Assembly (NCBI GenBank): GCA_964057225.1
Contig: OZ059898.1
Coordinates: 11,780,001 to 11,844,000, forward strand
Direction: 5' to 3'
DNA: 64,000 bases
Origin: Auanema rhodensis
Taxonomy: Eukaryota > Nematoda > Chromadorea > Rhabditida > Rhabditidae
In this document: positions 50,901 to 62,345 of the stretch, in pieces
Position numbering within the stretch: position 1 is the first letter of the stretch
Layout of the letters: every line of letters starts with the position of its first letter
Translations under genes and position numbers: made by a program
Notes under the pieces: generated by a model
What the model saw: the letters and a program-made list of their open reading frames with translations, nothing else
Databases searched by the model: none
What the model was told of the DNA's origin: nothing

Positions 50901-51155
50901 CGATATAAGGAAAAACAATGCGATAATTTAGAGCAATAGATGTAGCCAGTAAACATAAAAAATATCTGGAAATTGTTTTAGGATACAGACAAAGATATTT
51001 AAATGAAATGAAATTAACAGAAAATGATAGCAAATATTTAAAACATATGTCCGAAGTAAGTTCGTTAAACAACAGCAGAAATAACTATATATTTTTAGGT
51101 GGAAATAGATTGGGATCATATTCGAGAAATAATGGAATCAGAAGAAAACAAATAA
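47912..51155 (+). CDS. che-2: IFT80 / CHE-2, intraflagellar transport complex B WD40 protein
   Basis: 21 exons in consistent phase give 755 residues, close to human IFT80 (777). First exon 47912-48075, last 51099-51155; introns are mostly 40-60 bases. N-terminal WD40 repeats include VTAVEWMNSEEIISIGDDRQVYKW, written here as VTAVEWMN and SIGDDRQVYKW, then GEDGAVKMWS, KAHDGIVMCCDWSP, GGEDLKFKVWDNFG and VKWSPDGSLFTVGSY. The second half is the helical TPR-like part (DDVLWAVLAGMAVQEKN, ELAYGALDE, KVSFLAMARN). IFT80 is a peripheral IFT-B subunit needed for ciliary assembly in sensory neurons. One intron, 50001-50051, is GC-AG (AATAG then GCAAGT). A TTTAG acceptor 18 bases before the ATG suggests trans-splicing. 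The X-box upstream supports DAF-19 control. Confidence 0.93.
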
Positions 51156-51223
51156 TTTACTAAAGTCATGAAGCTTATTTAGAAAGTTTATTGAATCCTT
51201 GGTTTAAGCCTTCTTGTTGGATT

Positions 51224-53043
51224 TTAATTATACTCATTTCTCGTCTCACCTGGTAAAATCCAAAATAAATAAAATAAACACAAAAAATTGTTTACGGTAG
51301 CTATCCAATCACGCTTACAGTACAGCTTGTCATCCATGATAATGTTTACCACAGATGTTTTGTACTCTTCCAGAAATTCAGAATATTCCTGTTAGAAATA
51401 AATAAATTAAACTAAAAATTAATGAGTTGATACGTGTAATCGTATTTCCAATAATCTTCGTTGACTCAGATCGTCAGTGAAAAAAAGAGCAGGAAAGGCA
51501 TAAGCCAAGAAGGAAATACTATGCAAAAGTAAGTTAAACGCATTTCTAGGTAAATCTCTCTGAAAATGAAATCAGCTATCATTACTGGTAATCATATGAG
51601 ATAATTCACTTCAATGGACGAGAATCCAACAAAAGACTTATCCAACATTGTTTCTATATTCTTTAGATTATCTTTGAAATTCTGAAAAATATGTTTATGA
51701 GCCAGTTTTCTGGAATTAAATATTAGTACATCACTGAGGTTGTCTCTCATTGCTTTAAATTCATGATGTAAACCACGATACCAGAGATGTTTATCTGATG
51801 TCTCTGTTAACTTTTTAAGTAATGGGGCAAGCATTTGAATGTTTCTTTTCCTATAAAAGCATAATAATAGTCGAAACTTTCCAAATGTACATACTCTTCA
51901 CAATATGCATGTTGGTACGTATTATTTTCAAATGGTACCAAACATTTATAGCAAAAATGTGTGTGGCATTTGGTACAGTTAATATGATTGCAGCCACTTA
52001 TTTTTTCAACAGCTATCTAATAAAAACAAAGCTTAATAAGAGTAAGTTCGAACTAACATTGCATCTTGGACAAAATTTACCAAAATCGGATAAAAATTCC
52101 AATGACTTAGTTTCATCTGCCACATTCTTTTCGTTTGAAAAACCAACATCCAATAACTAATATTAAGGATATGAGTTAAATAAAATAAAATAAAAATGTA
52201 CTTTGATACTATCGCAAGGTAGAGGCTCATGAGGTTTTAAAGAACATTTCATACAAAAGCTTAAAGAACAGTGACACGTTACAGTGCTCATATTTCCAAC
52301 CTTAAATTCAAATAAATAAAAGTTTAAAATAAAGTTTTTTACCGCAATGAATGATCCGCACTTTTGATCTTGGCATCTTACAAATTGGGGATTTTTCTGC
52401 TTTTTAGCATATTCAGATATTATAAGCTGCATATATTCATGATAGCTATTGGGAAAATTGTTTTTCATCTACCATCAAGAACTATATACATGTATAATGG
52501 TATTAGAACTTACTTGTGCATCATTAATTATGAGGTTACAATTTTCACCATTCATACATTTAATTTCAGAAATGGAATTCGACAGATTACAAGAAATGTG
52601 TCGCATCCAGCACAACGAACAAAAAAAATGTTCACAACCTAACCCTAACAGGTTATCCTCATCGCAACATACAACACATTCTACAAGAGGAATTATATAT
52701 TTTTTCAATTACGCTTACCATTCTTGCCGCCATTTTCAAAAAAGTCCACATAATTTATATTACTTGTTAGCTGGAGATAGTCATCAGCGTAATCGCACGC
52801 TATGGTAACGGGTTTCTTTCCCATTTTTCGCACAATGTAGCGAGCTGCATATAATGGTACACCAATGTAATCTGATAACGTTTGAGCATCAGATTCTAGA
52901 CATGCTTCCATTTCATGTTGTTTAAGTACCTGAATAAATTCGCATTAGGACTAACCAATTGCAATTTAAACCGTTTTATGGTTATAACAGACATCACCAG
53001 AATTCTCGCACAAATCGTCGTCAAAATCAGAATCAGAATTCAT
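51224..53043 (-). CDS. Ariadne-type RBR E3 ubiquitin ligase (ARIH2-like)
   Basis: Eleven exons: 52972-53043, 52719-52929, 52514-52680, 52343-52468, 52202-52300, 52058-52156, 51895-52016, 51610-51850, 51434-51559, 51319-51388 and 51224-51249, giving 452 residues. The acidic N-terminus MNSDSDFDDDL is typical of ariadnes. RING1 runs from ECVVCCDEDN to GENC, with CEHFFCSLCW. The IBR has VRCQDQKCG and CHCSLSFCMKC. RING2 has FCPRCN then EKISGCNHINC, whose last Cys aligns with the catalytic cysteine of RBR ligases, followed by CYKC. The helical ariadne domain follows. These enzymes take ubiquitin onto RING2 and act with neddylated cullins. The stop is 69 bp from the convergent IFT80 stop. A minus-strand AATAAA near 51187 is the likely poly(A) signal. 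Confidence 0.9.
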
Positions 53044-54024
53044 GCTAGAATTTAAACTAGTACGCTGGAAACACGTTTAAAGTAAATATTAAATAAGTTA
53101 TTATTAAATCAATAGTGCCACTTAATGAATTCCACAAAGGATTAAAATAATTACGAAATTTATATAACTCAGCTTTTTTTATCGATCATTCTTGCTATAT
53201 TGCCAATGGACAACAGAGAAAAATGACTCATTCATTTCTTCTTATCAAATTGCAATTAATTGTCCGTATAACAAATTTCGTACATTCATATTTATTTAAA
53301 TATATATTTCTTTCCGCTTCATTATATCCATTTTTCTTACTTTTGGCCAAGCGCCTTCTGAAATCATTTGTAAACCGGTTGTGCTTTCGGCTTATTTAAG
53401 ACCCTATATGCCTGTTACATGGTGTCTCCTGTTTGAAAAACTCAGTTTCTGTACATGTTTGGTTGACATTTAAATGTGATTATGAACCTTAATTGTATGG
53501 GATGTATTGACTGATATTTTTTTAAACTCAGATTGAAATAAGTTTCACAATAAAGTTTTATATAGAGAAATTTTTATTGAAATGAATAGCTTCACACATG
53601 TTAAAATGATACAATTTTCTTCGGTTAACTGTAATGGTCAAAGGTCAAAATTTGAACTTATATAAGTCTCATACAACTTTTTTTTACAATATATTTAAAA
53701 ATTTCATTTTATTTAAAACCGTTTAATTATATAACCAAAGTCATATTTTGTATTAAACAAAAACTAAAGGCTTTAACTATAGAGCACATTTATAATTTTT
53801 AAACAAAGACGCCAGGACGCACTATGCATGCGCCAAGCTTGGCGATCTGTTTAAAAGGAAATATTTAAAATTAGTTTATATATAACTATTAATACAATTT
53901 ATTACAATTATTGCTTTTAAAATTTAAAAGAATTATTTTTACAAACTATTTCATTGTACAAATATAATTGTATTTGTAATGTTCAGTAGTAAAACTCAAA
54001 TTTCAGGTCTAAACTACCAATAAA
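53044..54024. other. Divergent intergenic region
   Basis: Shared upstream DNA of the ariadne-like gene (minus) and the WDR89-like gene (plus), very AT-rich. A minus-strand acceptor TTTCCAG lies about 21 bases before the ariadne ATG, and TTTCAG lies 18 bases before the WDR89 ATG. No RNA gene or repeat is seen. Confidence 0.5.
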
Positions 54025-55558
54025 ATGGGTGAAGCTTCGGTAATTCAACTTAGTCGGCCTGAAGTATGAGTTTATATGAGATTCCAGTAGTATAGATATT
54101 TTGTTAACTTACAGGTTTATGTGAATAGTCTCTCTTTTGGTGGGAATGATTCTGTTGCTGCAGCTCTGAGTACGAACTTTATTCACTTGGTTGATTTGAA
54201 CGCCAAGAAATCAAAACAAACCCTTGATGTTGCTAAAAATGTGGTTGGCATACATTTTGATTCATCTAGTGGCTCAGGTAAAAAAAGGTCTACTACAGTT
54301 CAAAAAGTGTTATTTTTAGTTTTAAGAGCTGTCGATGATAGTTTTGGAATCCATCTATTTGATATTCGATCAGGCTCCAAGAAGAAATCCAGGTATATTG
54401 TTTAATGATAGTATATTGTAGAAAACTTGTATTTATGTTATCTTGTTCAACACAATCATAATTGTTTCAGATTGAACACAGTTGTCGAAAATCATTTAGT
54501 AACTTGCTCTGCTACTTCTGATAATTATATCGCGTTAGCCAGTTCCACATTTTTAACCACTGAACCTAAGAAGAAGAATAAGAAGAAGAAGAACGAGGAT
54601 TCGTCTTCCGATGACGACGATGAGGTAGTTTATAAGTTTGCTTATTATTGATAATGCTTTGCCAGGATGAGATCGATACATCTGAAATCCCCCATGTCGT
54701 AACTATTTTCGATATAAGAGGATCAACTGAGCCATTAATAACTCTCAAGGCATGTTGAATTTATTGAATTTTAAAATAAATTATGTTCAGGAGTCGCATA
54801 GCGATGCCATTAATTGCTTATCTTTTATGCGAGATGGAAGACATTTAATAACAGGAGGTGCCGATGGTCTCATCAATGTATTTGACGTATCATTGTCCAA
54901 AGAAGATGACGCTTTAAAGAGCACTAATCAAGTTTGTCGATCAGAATATCTTTTACCTTTTTAAAATTATGTTTTAAGGCTGAATCATCCGTGGCCAAAG
55001 TAGCTTCTCTGTCTAAACGACTATTCTATGGATGTACCGACGATAATAAATGCGTAGTATATTCTCCAAACAGCCCAGATGATGTGGATATTCTCTTCAA
55101 GTCTGTTGAATTTTTATTTGTCTGTATTTCTATTTCATGAATGTTTTAGGAGAAGTGCTCGTCCTGATCATTTCTTAGTTGATCTATTCAAAGGAGGAGA
55201 AGAGGAACGTCCCATTGCAATGTTGGAGTGTGAGCAAGAAGGAAAGGTCTGATTTATTCAGTTAATATATTAAAATTGGTTTTTTTTGTCTAGTTATTCT
55301 TATCTACCGTTTCTGCTGATGGTAAGAGTTCCGAAATTGTAGATGAGTGGACGGGACACACAGATATTGTTCGCAGTACTGCTTACCACTCTGGTTTGCT
55401 TATAACTGGAGGTGAAGATGGTAAAATTGTTGCGAAGCAACTTGATCTCAGGTAAGTTAAAACCATATCTCACTAATTCTAAAAAACATTGTTCTAGATC
55501 TGGAGCAGGAGGTAAAAGCAAAAAAGAGAAAAAGAAGAGCAAACACAGAGACTTCTAA
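54025..55558 (+). CDS. WDR89-like WD40-repeat protein
   Basis: Ten exons (54025-54063, 54115-54277, 54320-54392, 54471-54624, 54666-54749, 54791-54931, 54979-55100, 55150-55246, 55294-55451, 55498-55558) give 363 residues, close to human WDR89 (387). WD-type segments include VNSLSFGGNDSVAAALS, ESHSDAINCLSF, ITGGADGLINVFDVS, WTGHTDIVRSTAYH and ITGGEDGKIVAKQLD. An insert of KKKNKKKKNEDSSSDDDD and a lysine-rich tail are unusual and may direct it to the nucleolus. The intron 54750-54790 is GC-AG (CTCAAG then GCATGT). WDR89 function is poorly known in any animal. The assignment rests on the ESHSD to NVFD region and length. Confidence 0.8.
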
Positions 55559-57440
55559 GTGGTGTCTGAACACTTTGCTTTGCTATTTTTTCTTTTTTTA
55601 GTTATTTATTCACATCATTCTTAACCATTTTGGCTGTTATAATATTGTGCACTTCTTATTGTTTTTCATTTTCTCATTTTACGTTCAGTATGATTTGATT
55701 TAATTTGATAACTAGTACGGTTTTGGCTAACCCATTCTCGCCTGTTCTTCAGGTATCTGATATATGAAGCTGTTGATCTGTGTTATCAAATATGTTGTTG
55801 TGAAAAATGTAAGGTTATTATCGAGGAACGTTTTTTTTTTTTTTGAAAATCAACAAAAGTTTTGTTCCCCAGAAAGCATCTAATGATCAGGAAGGAGACA
55901 TATCTAAAAACTGAAACGTTTTAGTGAAAAACTAGTTAGATCAACTATTTTTTCTGCCATGATACGTCTGATAACGAACCCTGCGCAGAATTCCTTAACA
56001 AATATTGTTATTTTGTTGGACGAATTTTACATCTTAACACCCGTGACGGTCCACAATTTAGTGTTGGGACTGTCATGATGAACATATAGTACTGGAATTA
56101 ATGTTCAAGAAACCAAGAAATCTAAAGTAGTTATATATAATTTAGGGCACAGTGAATTCAACCGAGATGTAATATGCTTTTTTACAAAAATAAGATCTAA
56201 ATTCACGTGAAAGATACGTGAGTCAGAGAAATGAAAGTGATAGTCTTATTGAACCTTATATCTGCCATATATCTGAATAAGATATTTTCTCTTTTTCTCT
56301 TGGTTTGGACTTTTTTTTAAAGTTTTGTTTTATAATTGTTCTATCAGGCTGGTATATGCTTAGTGTGTTGCCTGCTACAAAGCGTTTCAGTGGAAATATA
56401 AAGAATATAAGTAAAGTTTAAGGTTTATATTGAATTAGAAGATCGTTGCATAAAAAACAATGACGGGATTGAGAAACACAAATTACAGATCTACGAGGAA
56501 AAAAAAGTAACAACAATAATTAGGGTCTATAAATGAAACAATATAGAACACAGATGTGATATAACACAGAAACAGTTGCCGAATATAATAAAATAAGGGA
56601 ATTTAGAGTTTTTTTGGTCCTGTACACTAATGGAATGTTTGCGAAGTCTTTTGATGCATAAAATATGAATATAATAATAATTAGAATTAAAATAATAATA
56701 ATAAAGTTTGTACACTACTGGCAAGATGTGTAGCTGCTGAGTGGCATAAGTATGCCGCAAAATGGTGGGAGGAAGAACTCAACATAATTGAAAATATAAA
56801 ATGTCTATATAAGTAAGTTCTTTAACAAGTAATAATGTGAGGAGAAAATGTATATTAGATCAGATAGGCAAAAAATGTGCCTAGAAATAGGTAAGATCCG
56901 TGATAGAGGCAAGCTATATATTGGAGAGGGGGGGCAAAGTTTCAAAACCCGGATAGATATATTAGGAAGAGGCAAATGTGAGAACAGAGTAGAATACATA
57001 GTCAAATGATCAACGTTTCTTGATGTATCTGATCATTATAAGATTACGTGTGAATAAAAAAATGAATAAAGGCTTTTCGGGGTCCCGTAACAACAAAGGC
57101 ATTAGAGATCAGCGCTTTTGGGCAAAGGGGCGCCAAATCAATTCCTAGAAATGACTACTACGAACGAGATAACAGCTTGAATGTGTGGATAAACGAATGC
57201 TCTGGGCTTTTTGTGTATTTTTCTCATTGTGTTTGATCAATGAGAAGGTGTCATAACCGAATATAAGTAAAAGCTTTGAAGACATAGGGGTATGAATATA
57301 TATGGGTATTGTGGCTGGAATCTAGTAGATAGGCACGGCCATAAGAAAGGAATCATGAAAGAGCTTTCATAGTTCATCAGAGGTGATTTGTAAAATGAAA
57401 GAAGTACTATTGAAGTCTTATAATGATTTTAAAAATGAGT
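55559..57440. other. Convergent 3' region between WDR89-like gene and nhr-25
   Basis: AT-rich DNA that probably holds the 3' UTRs of both genes; the nhr-25 3' UTR would read leftward from 57,440. No coding exon, RNA gene or repeat family is recognised. Confidence 0.5.
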
Positions 57441-60400
57441 TCAATGATCATATGTTGGCAGAAGTTGAATCTGCTCTCGTCCTGAGGTGAGCATCTCACT
57501 TAGTAAAGAAGCTCTATCTCCGTTTGTAATTTCATTCTTGTTTTCCAATAAGAATTGAACGCAGGTATGAGCGAATTGACTGAAAAGAAAGAAAATTAAT
57601 TTAATACTAAGGTTTATAATTAAATTTTAATTTGTGAAGTTGGGTTTAATATCCTCATCTCATCATTACATTATGCTGTCAACCTGTATGACAGCATTGT
57701 CATTAGGTTGGAATAATAGGTTTTTCAAATGAAAAGAATGAAAGCAAAAACATGTCTCATGCTCGTCAGAACGATCAACGATTTTGCTCATCTTCCTTTC
57801 AAATATTTGCCATTTGCTGTGATTTGACTGTCAGAATGGAAGAAAAAATCATTCATTGTAATTACGATACTCTCTTCTTTTTTGCAAAAGATTTTTCATC
57901 GAATGCCTTTAAAAGGATAATTATCTCGGCAACTGTGTAGTAGCTCACAGCACGCTCAAGGCCATCCTCGTATATTCCTTTCTTTTTCCTCGTATGCAAT
58001 TTCGTTTTTTTTGTTTATTGTTATTAGAAAAAATGGAAAAAAAATTAGGAAGATCATAAGGGTTAATGACTTCAATTTTCATAAGAATCTGGAGAGATTA
58101 AACAAACGGCTTATATGCTATTTAAGCTCACAAAGTTGATGGAATTCTTTTCACACGTTTTTTTGTGTATGTTTCCCTATTATTCGGCGCTCTTCTTAGC
58201 AAATAAATAAGAGACAACGATTTTTTACGGGAAAAGGAAACGAAAGAAAATTGGCTAGAAGAGAAAAAAACTGAGATAGTACAAGATGAAAGGAGGAGAA
58301 GAGAAAGAGGGAAAGTAAAAAGACATGATGTGGCAGCAGAAAATTGACAATTTCTCTTGCCGGTGGCCTTGAATTGCGCGGCTCCTTGTATACTGTTGTG
58401 ACCAGTTGCAGCATGATCGCACTGTCACTAGATGATCGACCTCCTATTATGGTTTTCCTTGTTGCTGATACAAGTCAGCAACTTCAGCATGGTGCCAACG
58501 TTTTTGTGTTGACATCGGTTACAAGATGACGTTATGTCAGTTTTAGCTTTACTGGGACATTTGAACCAATAGCAGTACATTCTGTATCGGCAGTCCCCTG
58601 TTCAGTGATTTCTTGAACTTTCACTAAGTTGACCTGAGATGAGCACTTCAGATGTGCCTTGTTACTCAAGCCAGTGACCATGACCGCCAACTGTGCTTGA
58701 GCAATTTATATGCAGATCTTGGGTTGACGATACAGATTCATGACTTGTCAATTAGACCAATCATCTATTGTTCACAGATCCATATAAGGAGCTGTTGAAC
58801 TCTAATCTATGGTGGTTGTATATATGGCTTGTCTTAGATTCGCATAACAAAAAAATACAAAAGTGAGCCATGACATGCTAGTGACAACAGGTCTTAAAAG
58901 CTTTCTCTCTCTTCTCTCCTTCTTGTTCTCTTTGTCTATGTAAATTTCTTTTCTTCTTTACAGTCGTCTGAGAGAATAGTTGGAGAAAGAATAGAGAAGA
59001 ATACGGTAATGGCATTCTCTAATTAGGTCTTTATCCATTTGATTGAATATTAATTGCCAGGCAAGAAAACTAGTCAAGCGAAATGAGCTAAATCTCAAGT
59101 TGAGTCTAACGTTTTCTCAACTTAACCCTTCACGTCAAATCTTAGTCAATCTCGTTTAGCCGACGTCATCCTACAAGGTCAGGTGAAAGTTTGTATGAGT
59201 GAATGAACGGCAAAACGAATGATGAGGATTGATCAGCAGTGTTCATCTGGGTTAGCAGTTTCACGTGACAGTATGTAGCACATGTATGTATATCAGATGA
59301 TGAGGATAAGTGAATGTTCAACCGTTTCCATTTCATGAATTAAAAGTTAGAACTTACTTGATTTGATATAGAATTTCGTACAGAGGCCGGGTATTCAAGG
59401 GACCTCCACGGTAAATCTCCCATGCCTGCATGAGAGCATGTCGACAACTGGCAACATTAGATTCGAGACTGAGATCTTCTAAAACAAAAATAGGATGAAT
59501 AAATGATATGTAACTTAGTAAAACTTACGTTGTTCTTGGAGTAAAGCCAAGAAACGAAGAGCTGCATAGTCATAACGACCAACTTCAAGCCTTCGCATGA
59601 GGGTGACGATTTCGTTCCACTTCTCTAAGTGAACATTACAGCCAAGAAGGGCGATAAGGCCAACGGGAATTCTGAAAATCAGTTTTTTTAGAATTTGTCA
59701 TCAAAAATATTTTTTATTATTTAATTAGTTTTAATAATCTTCTGAATATATCTAAAGTTAAGGGGTAATCCGGTCATGAAGTGTGCCGACGGGTTGTAAA
59801 TGGCCTCACTTTTCCCAGGTCCCTGGCGGTATATTACCCTTCTAATCCAACTTGATACTGCTGATGCAGGAGCTATCAATATAGAAAATCTCCCTAATAA
59901 ACCGTTTTCATCAAAATATGCCGCCTTTTCGTGGTGGGAGCCAATTAGAGCTATATCTCAAACTGATCATAATCGGATCTACGCGTTACGCAATCAACTA
60001 TCTCTATGTTTTACTGCCAAGTTACTGCAAAAGAAATCTCTCTGGCGGAAAGATGTGGAAACAAAAGTAAAATGTTTGAGATATTATACACGATAGAATA
60101 ATATTAAAGTTGAAACTTACGTTCGTCCTACGCTGATTTCGATGTAATCACTTCTGAGCGAGAAAGTAGCTACTGCATAGGTGAAGTCAATGATGTGAAT
60201 AGCAGCCCATGAATTACGAAGCATACATGTTTTCTGCTCAATCTGAAATGAGAATAAGTAATTTGAATCTATAAATGAGTTTCTCATATTTCTCTATAAC
60301 CATATTACTAATAGAAATTGTATGAATATGTATATTGTATTGTGAAAATAATGGTTTTTTACTCTCTCTCTCTCAATCTCTATTGAGAGATAGAAGAAGA

Positions 60401-62345
60401 AAAGAGCTATTGCAAGAGTTTCAAGTAATTGAGGTTACGGTAGTTGTCATCTTCTTCATTTTTGAGTCCTACTTCTGAATAGTAAGTATGCCCATGATGC
60501 GCATACATACACACATGTTTTAGGACAATTTGGCACTTGATTATCCATCCCTCAATTATATTTAGCTGTTCTATTTAGCCGACAGCATACTCTTATTGGT
60601 ATTGTTTTAGAATTAAGTTGGTAATATCAGAAACAATAAACGGAACTATATATGAAGATACAACTGTATACAGATGAGTTCATGACCGACCAATTACGGG
60701 CGCTCAAGTGCGGAGCCCTTTGAGTCGAAAGGAAATGTACAATACATACATGTCTTCCATTTCTTATACGATACGGTTCTTTAGATGTTAGAATTACGGA
60801 AATAGGTGTTGTATATAGTTGATACAGCTAGTTAGGTAATGTGACAAACGGTGACTTCCTCTCTTACTTGCATGTACTTGAGACCGGAAGACCGACCGTT
60901 TAGAGACACAATACAAACGTTTATGGACTTTTTGGAAGTTAAAATAAAGCCGAAAAGGACAGAGTTATGTAACTTACAAGTAGTTGTCCGAAGAAAGGAG
61001 CCGTCTTAGCCCAGCTAACAATTTGATTCAAATTGTCTTCAACAGTTGAAAGAACAAACTCGAATGGTTCCATATGTTTGGTTAATGGTCGGCTCAACAT
61101 GTTGTATATCCTGAAAATCAAAAGAATAAGTATTGAGAAAAAAAAGGAATGAAAACGAAAAACAAACAAACTAACCGATTATCAGGTGGAAGGGCTGTAA
61201 CAATCATATTCATAAGGCTGGAATCCTTTGGCGTACTGTAGAGCACAGAATCGAATGTCTTTTCAGTGGGTACCGGACAAATAGGTAACACAGGGCTAGA
61301 ACGGTTTGATCCAGCTGAACCGGAGCTTGTGGAGCTGAGTGGTGCCATTGTTGTAGCAATTGTCATTGGTACATTAGCATATGATGCTGGTGGGTGAAAG
61401 GCTGAATAATCAGCAACATGCTGTTGGGTTGTAAGTTGGAAAGGCTGTAATGAAATGATGATTGAAATTTTATGTTTTACATCAAATTTTGCTACCTGAA
61501 GGTATGGCTCAGTGTATTCAAATGGTTCATTCTTCACAGTTGGATACACAGGGAAAGTTGGTGTTCTTAACAACTGGTCGTCAATGGAAGACCCAAGTAA
61601 AGCGGCTAAGCTGTCACTGTCACTAGGCATGTATGCGCTTGGACGAATGATGAAATCTGTAAACGTTCACATTTATACAAAACATATTTTGGATGCATTT
61701 CATGATTTCAAATTTTGTATTTTGCTCGGCCCTCTTGCTTTAGCAGTATTTCACATCTATGCCATTCTTTGCAACTTGAGCGACAATTAGTCTGATCAGG
61801 TTAAGAACACGATGACACGACATGCAAAAGGGCAACTGAGGCAACTTTCATGCCTCAGCTAGTAGTAAAATTGGAAGAAATAGGTAAATAATAGTCAGAA
61901 AGTTCATGAAAAATGAACTTAGATTCGTGAAATTGATGAAATACAGTGGGAATGTATGGAATTTATAAAAACATACTTTGGTGATTTGGGGTACTACTAG
62001 ACAGTGTTGGACTCTGTAATAAGGCATCATAATCAGTCTTCTTGTGTGATTGAGTATCAAAATATTGGATATGAGCTGGTTGATCCGGAGTACTGAAATC
62101 AGAGCTAAGTTTATAAGCAGGGGTAAGATGATGCAAAACAAAAAATACAATTACATACCTGCTGGTCACCTGATGATCCATGGATGGAACATAGAATACA
62201 TTCTGATGAGGAGCTGTTGGCTGAGGTACAGCTCCGTTACGAGCAGCTAGATTTGTACGCTGAGCTTGAGCTCTCTGGGCACGATCTCTCTTATAGTATG
62301 ATCCAAACTTGTTGCGGCCTCCGCGCATACGATCCTCACGAACAG
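57441..62345 (-). CDS. nhr-25: NR5A (FTZ-F1 / NHR-25) nuclear receptor, 5' partial
   Basis: Nine exons: 62159-62345, 61977-62092, 61496-61656, 61176-61444, 60978-61110, 60121-60242, 59529-59671, 59358-59478 and 57441-57579. The first seen exon begins with two bases of a split codon followed by VREDRMRGGRNKFG and YKRDRAQ, the FTZ-F1 box that directly follows the zinc-finger DNA-binding domain. The zinc fingers must lie beyond position 64,000 or in an unseen exon. A Ser/Thr/Pro-rich hinge follows. The ligand-binding domain includes NQIVSWAKTAPFFG, RNSWAAIHIIDF, VHLEKWNEIVTLMRR and CRHALMQAWEIYRGG. The AF-2 helix LLSEML is in the last exon, behind a 1.8-kb intron. In nematodes NHR-25 controls moulting, epidermis and gonad development. 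Confidence 0.92.
57580..59357 (-). other. nhr-25: 1.8-kb intron of nhr-25 before the AF-2 exon
   Basis: By far the longest intron seen in this gene. It has no repeat tract and no coding frame that I can support. GTGGCCTTGAATTGCGC and similar GC-richer patches around 58,360-58,500 stand out mildly. Confidence 0.5.
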
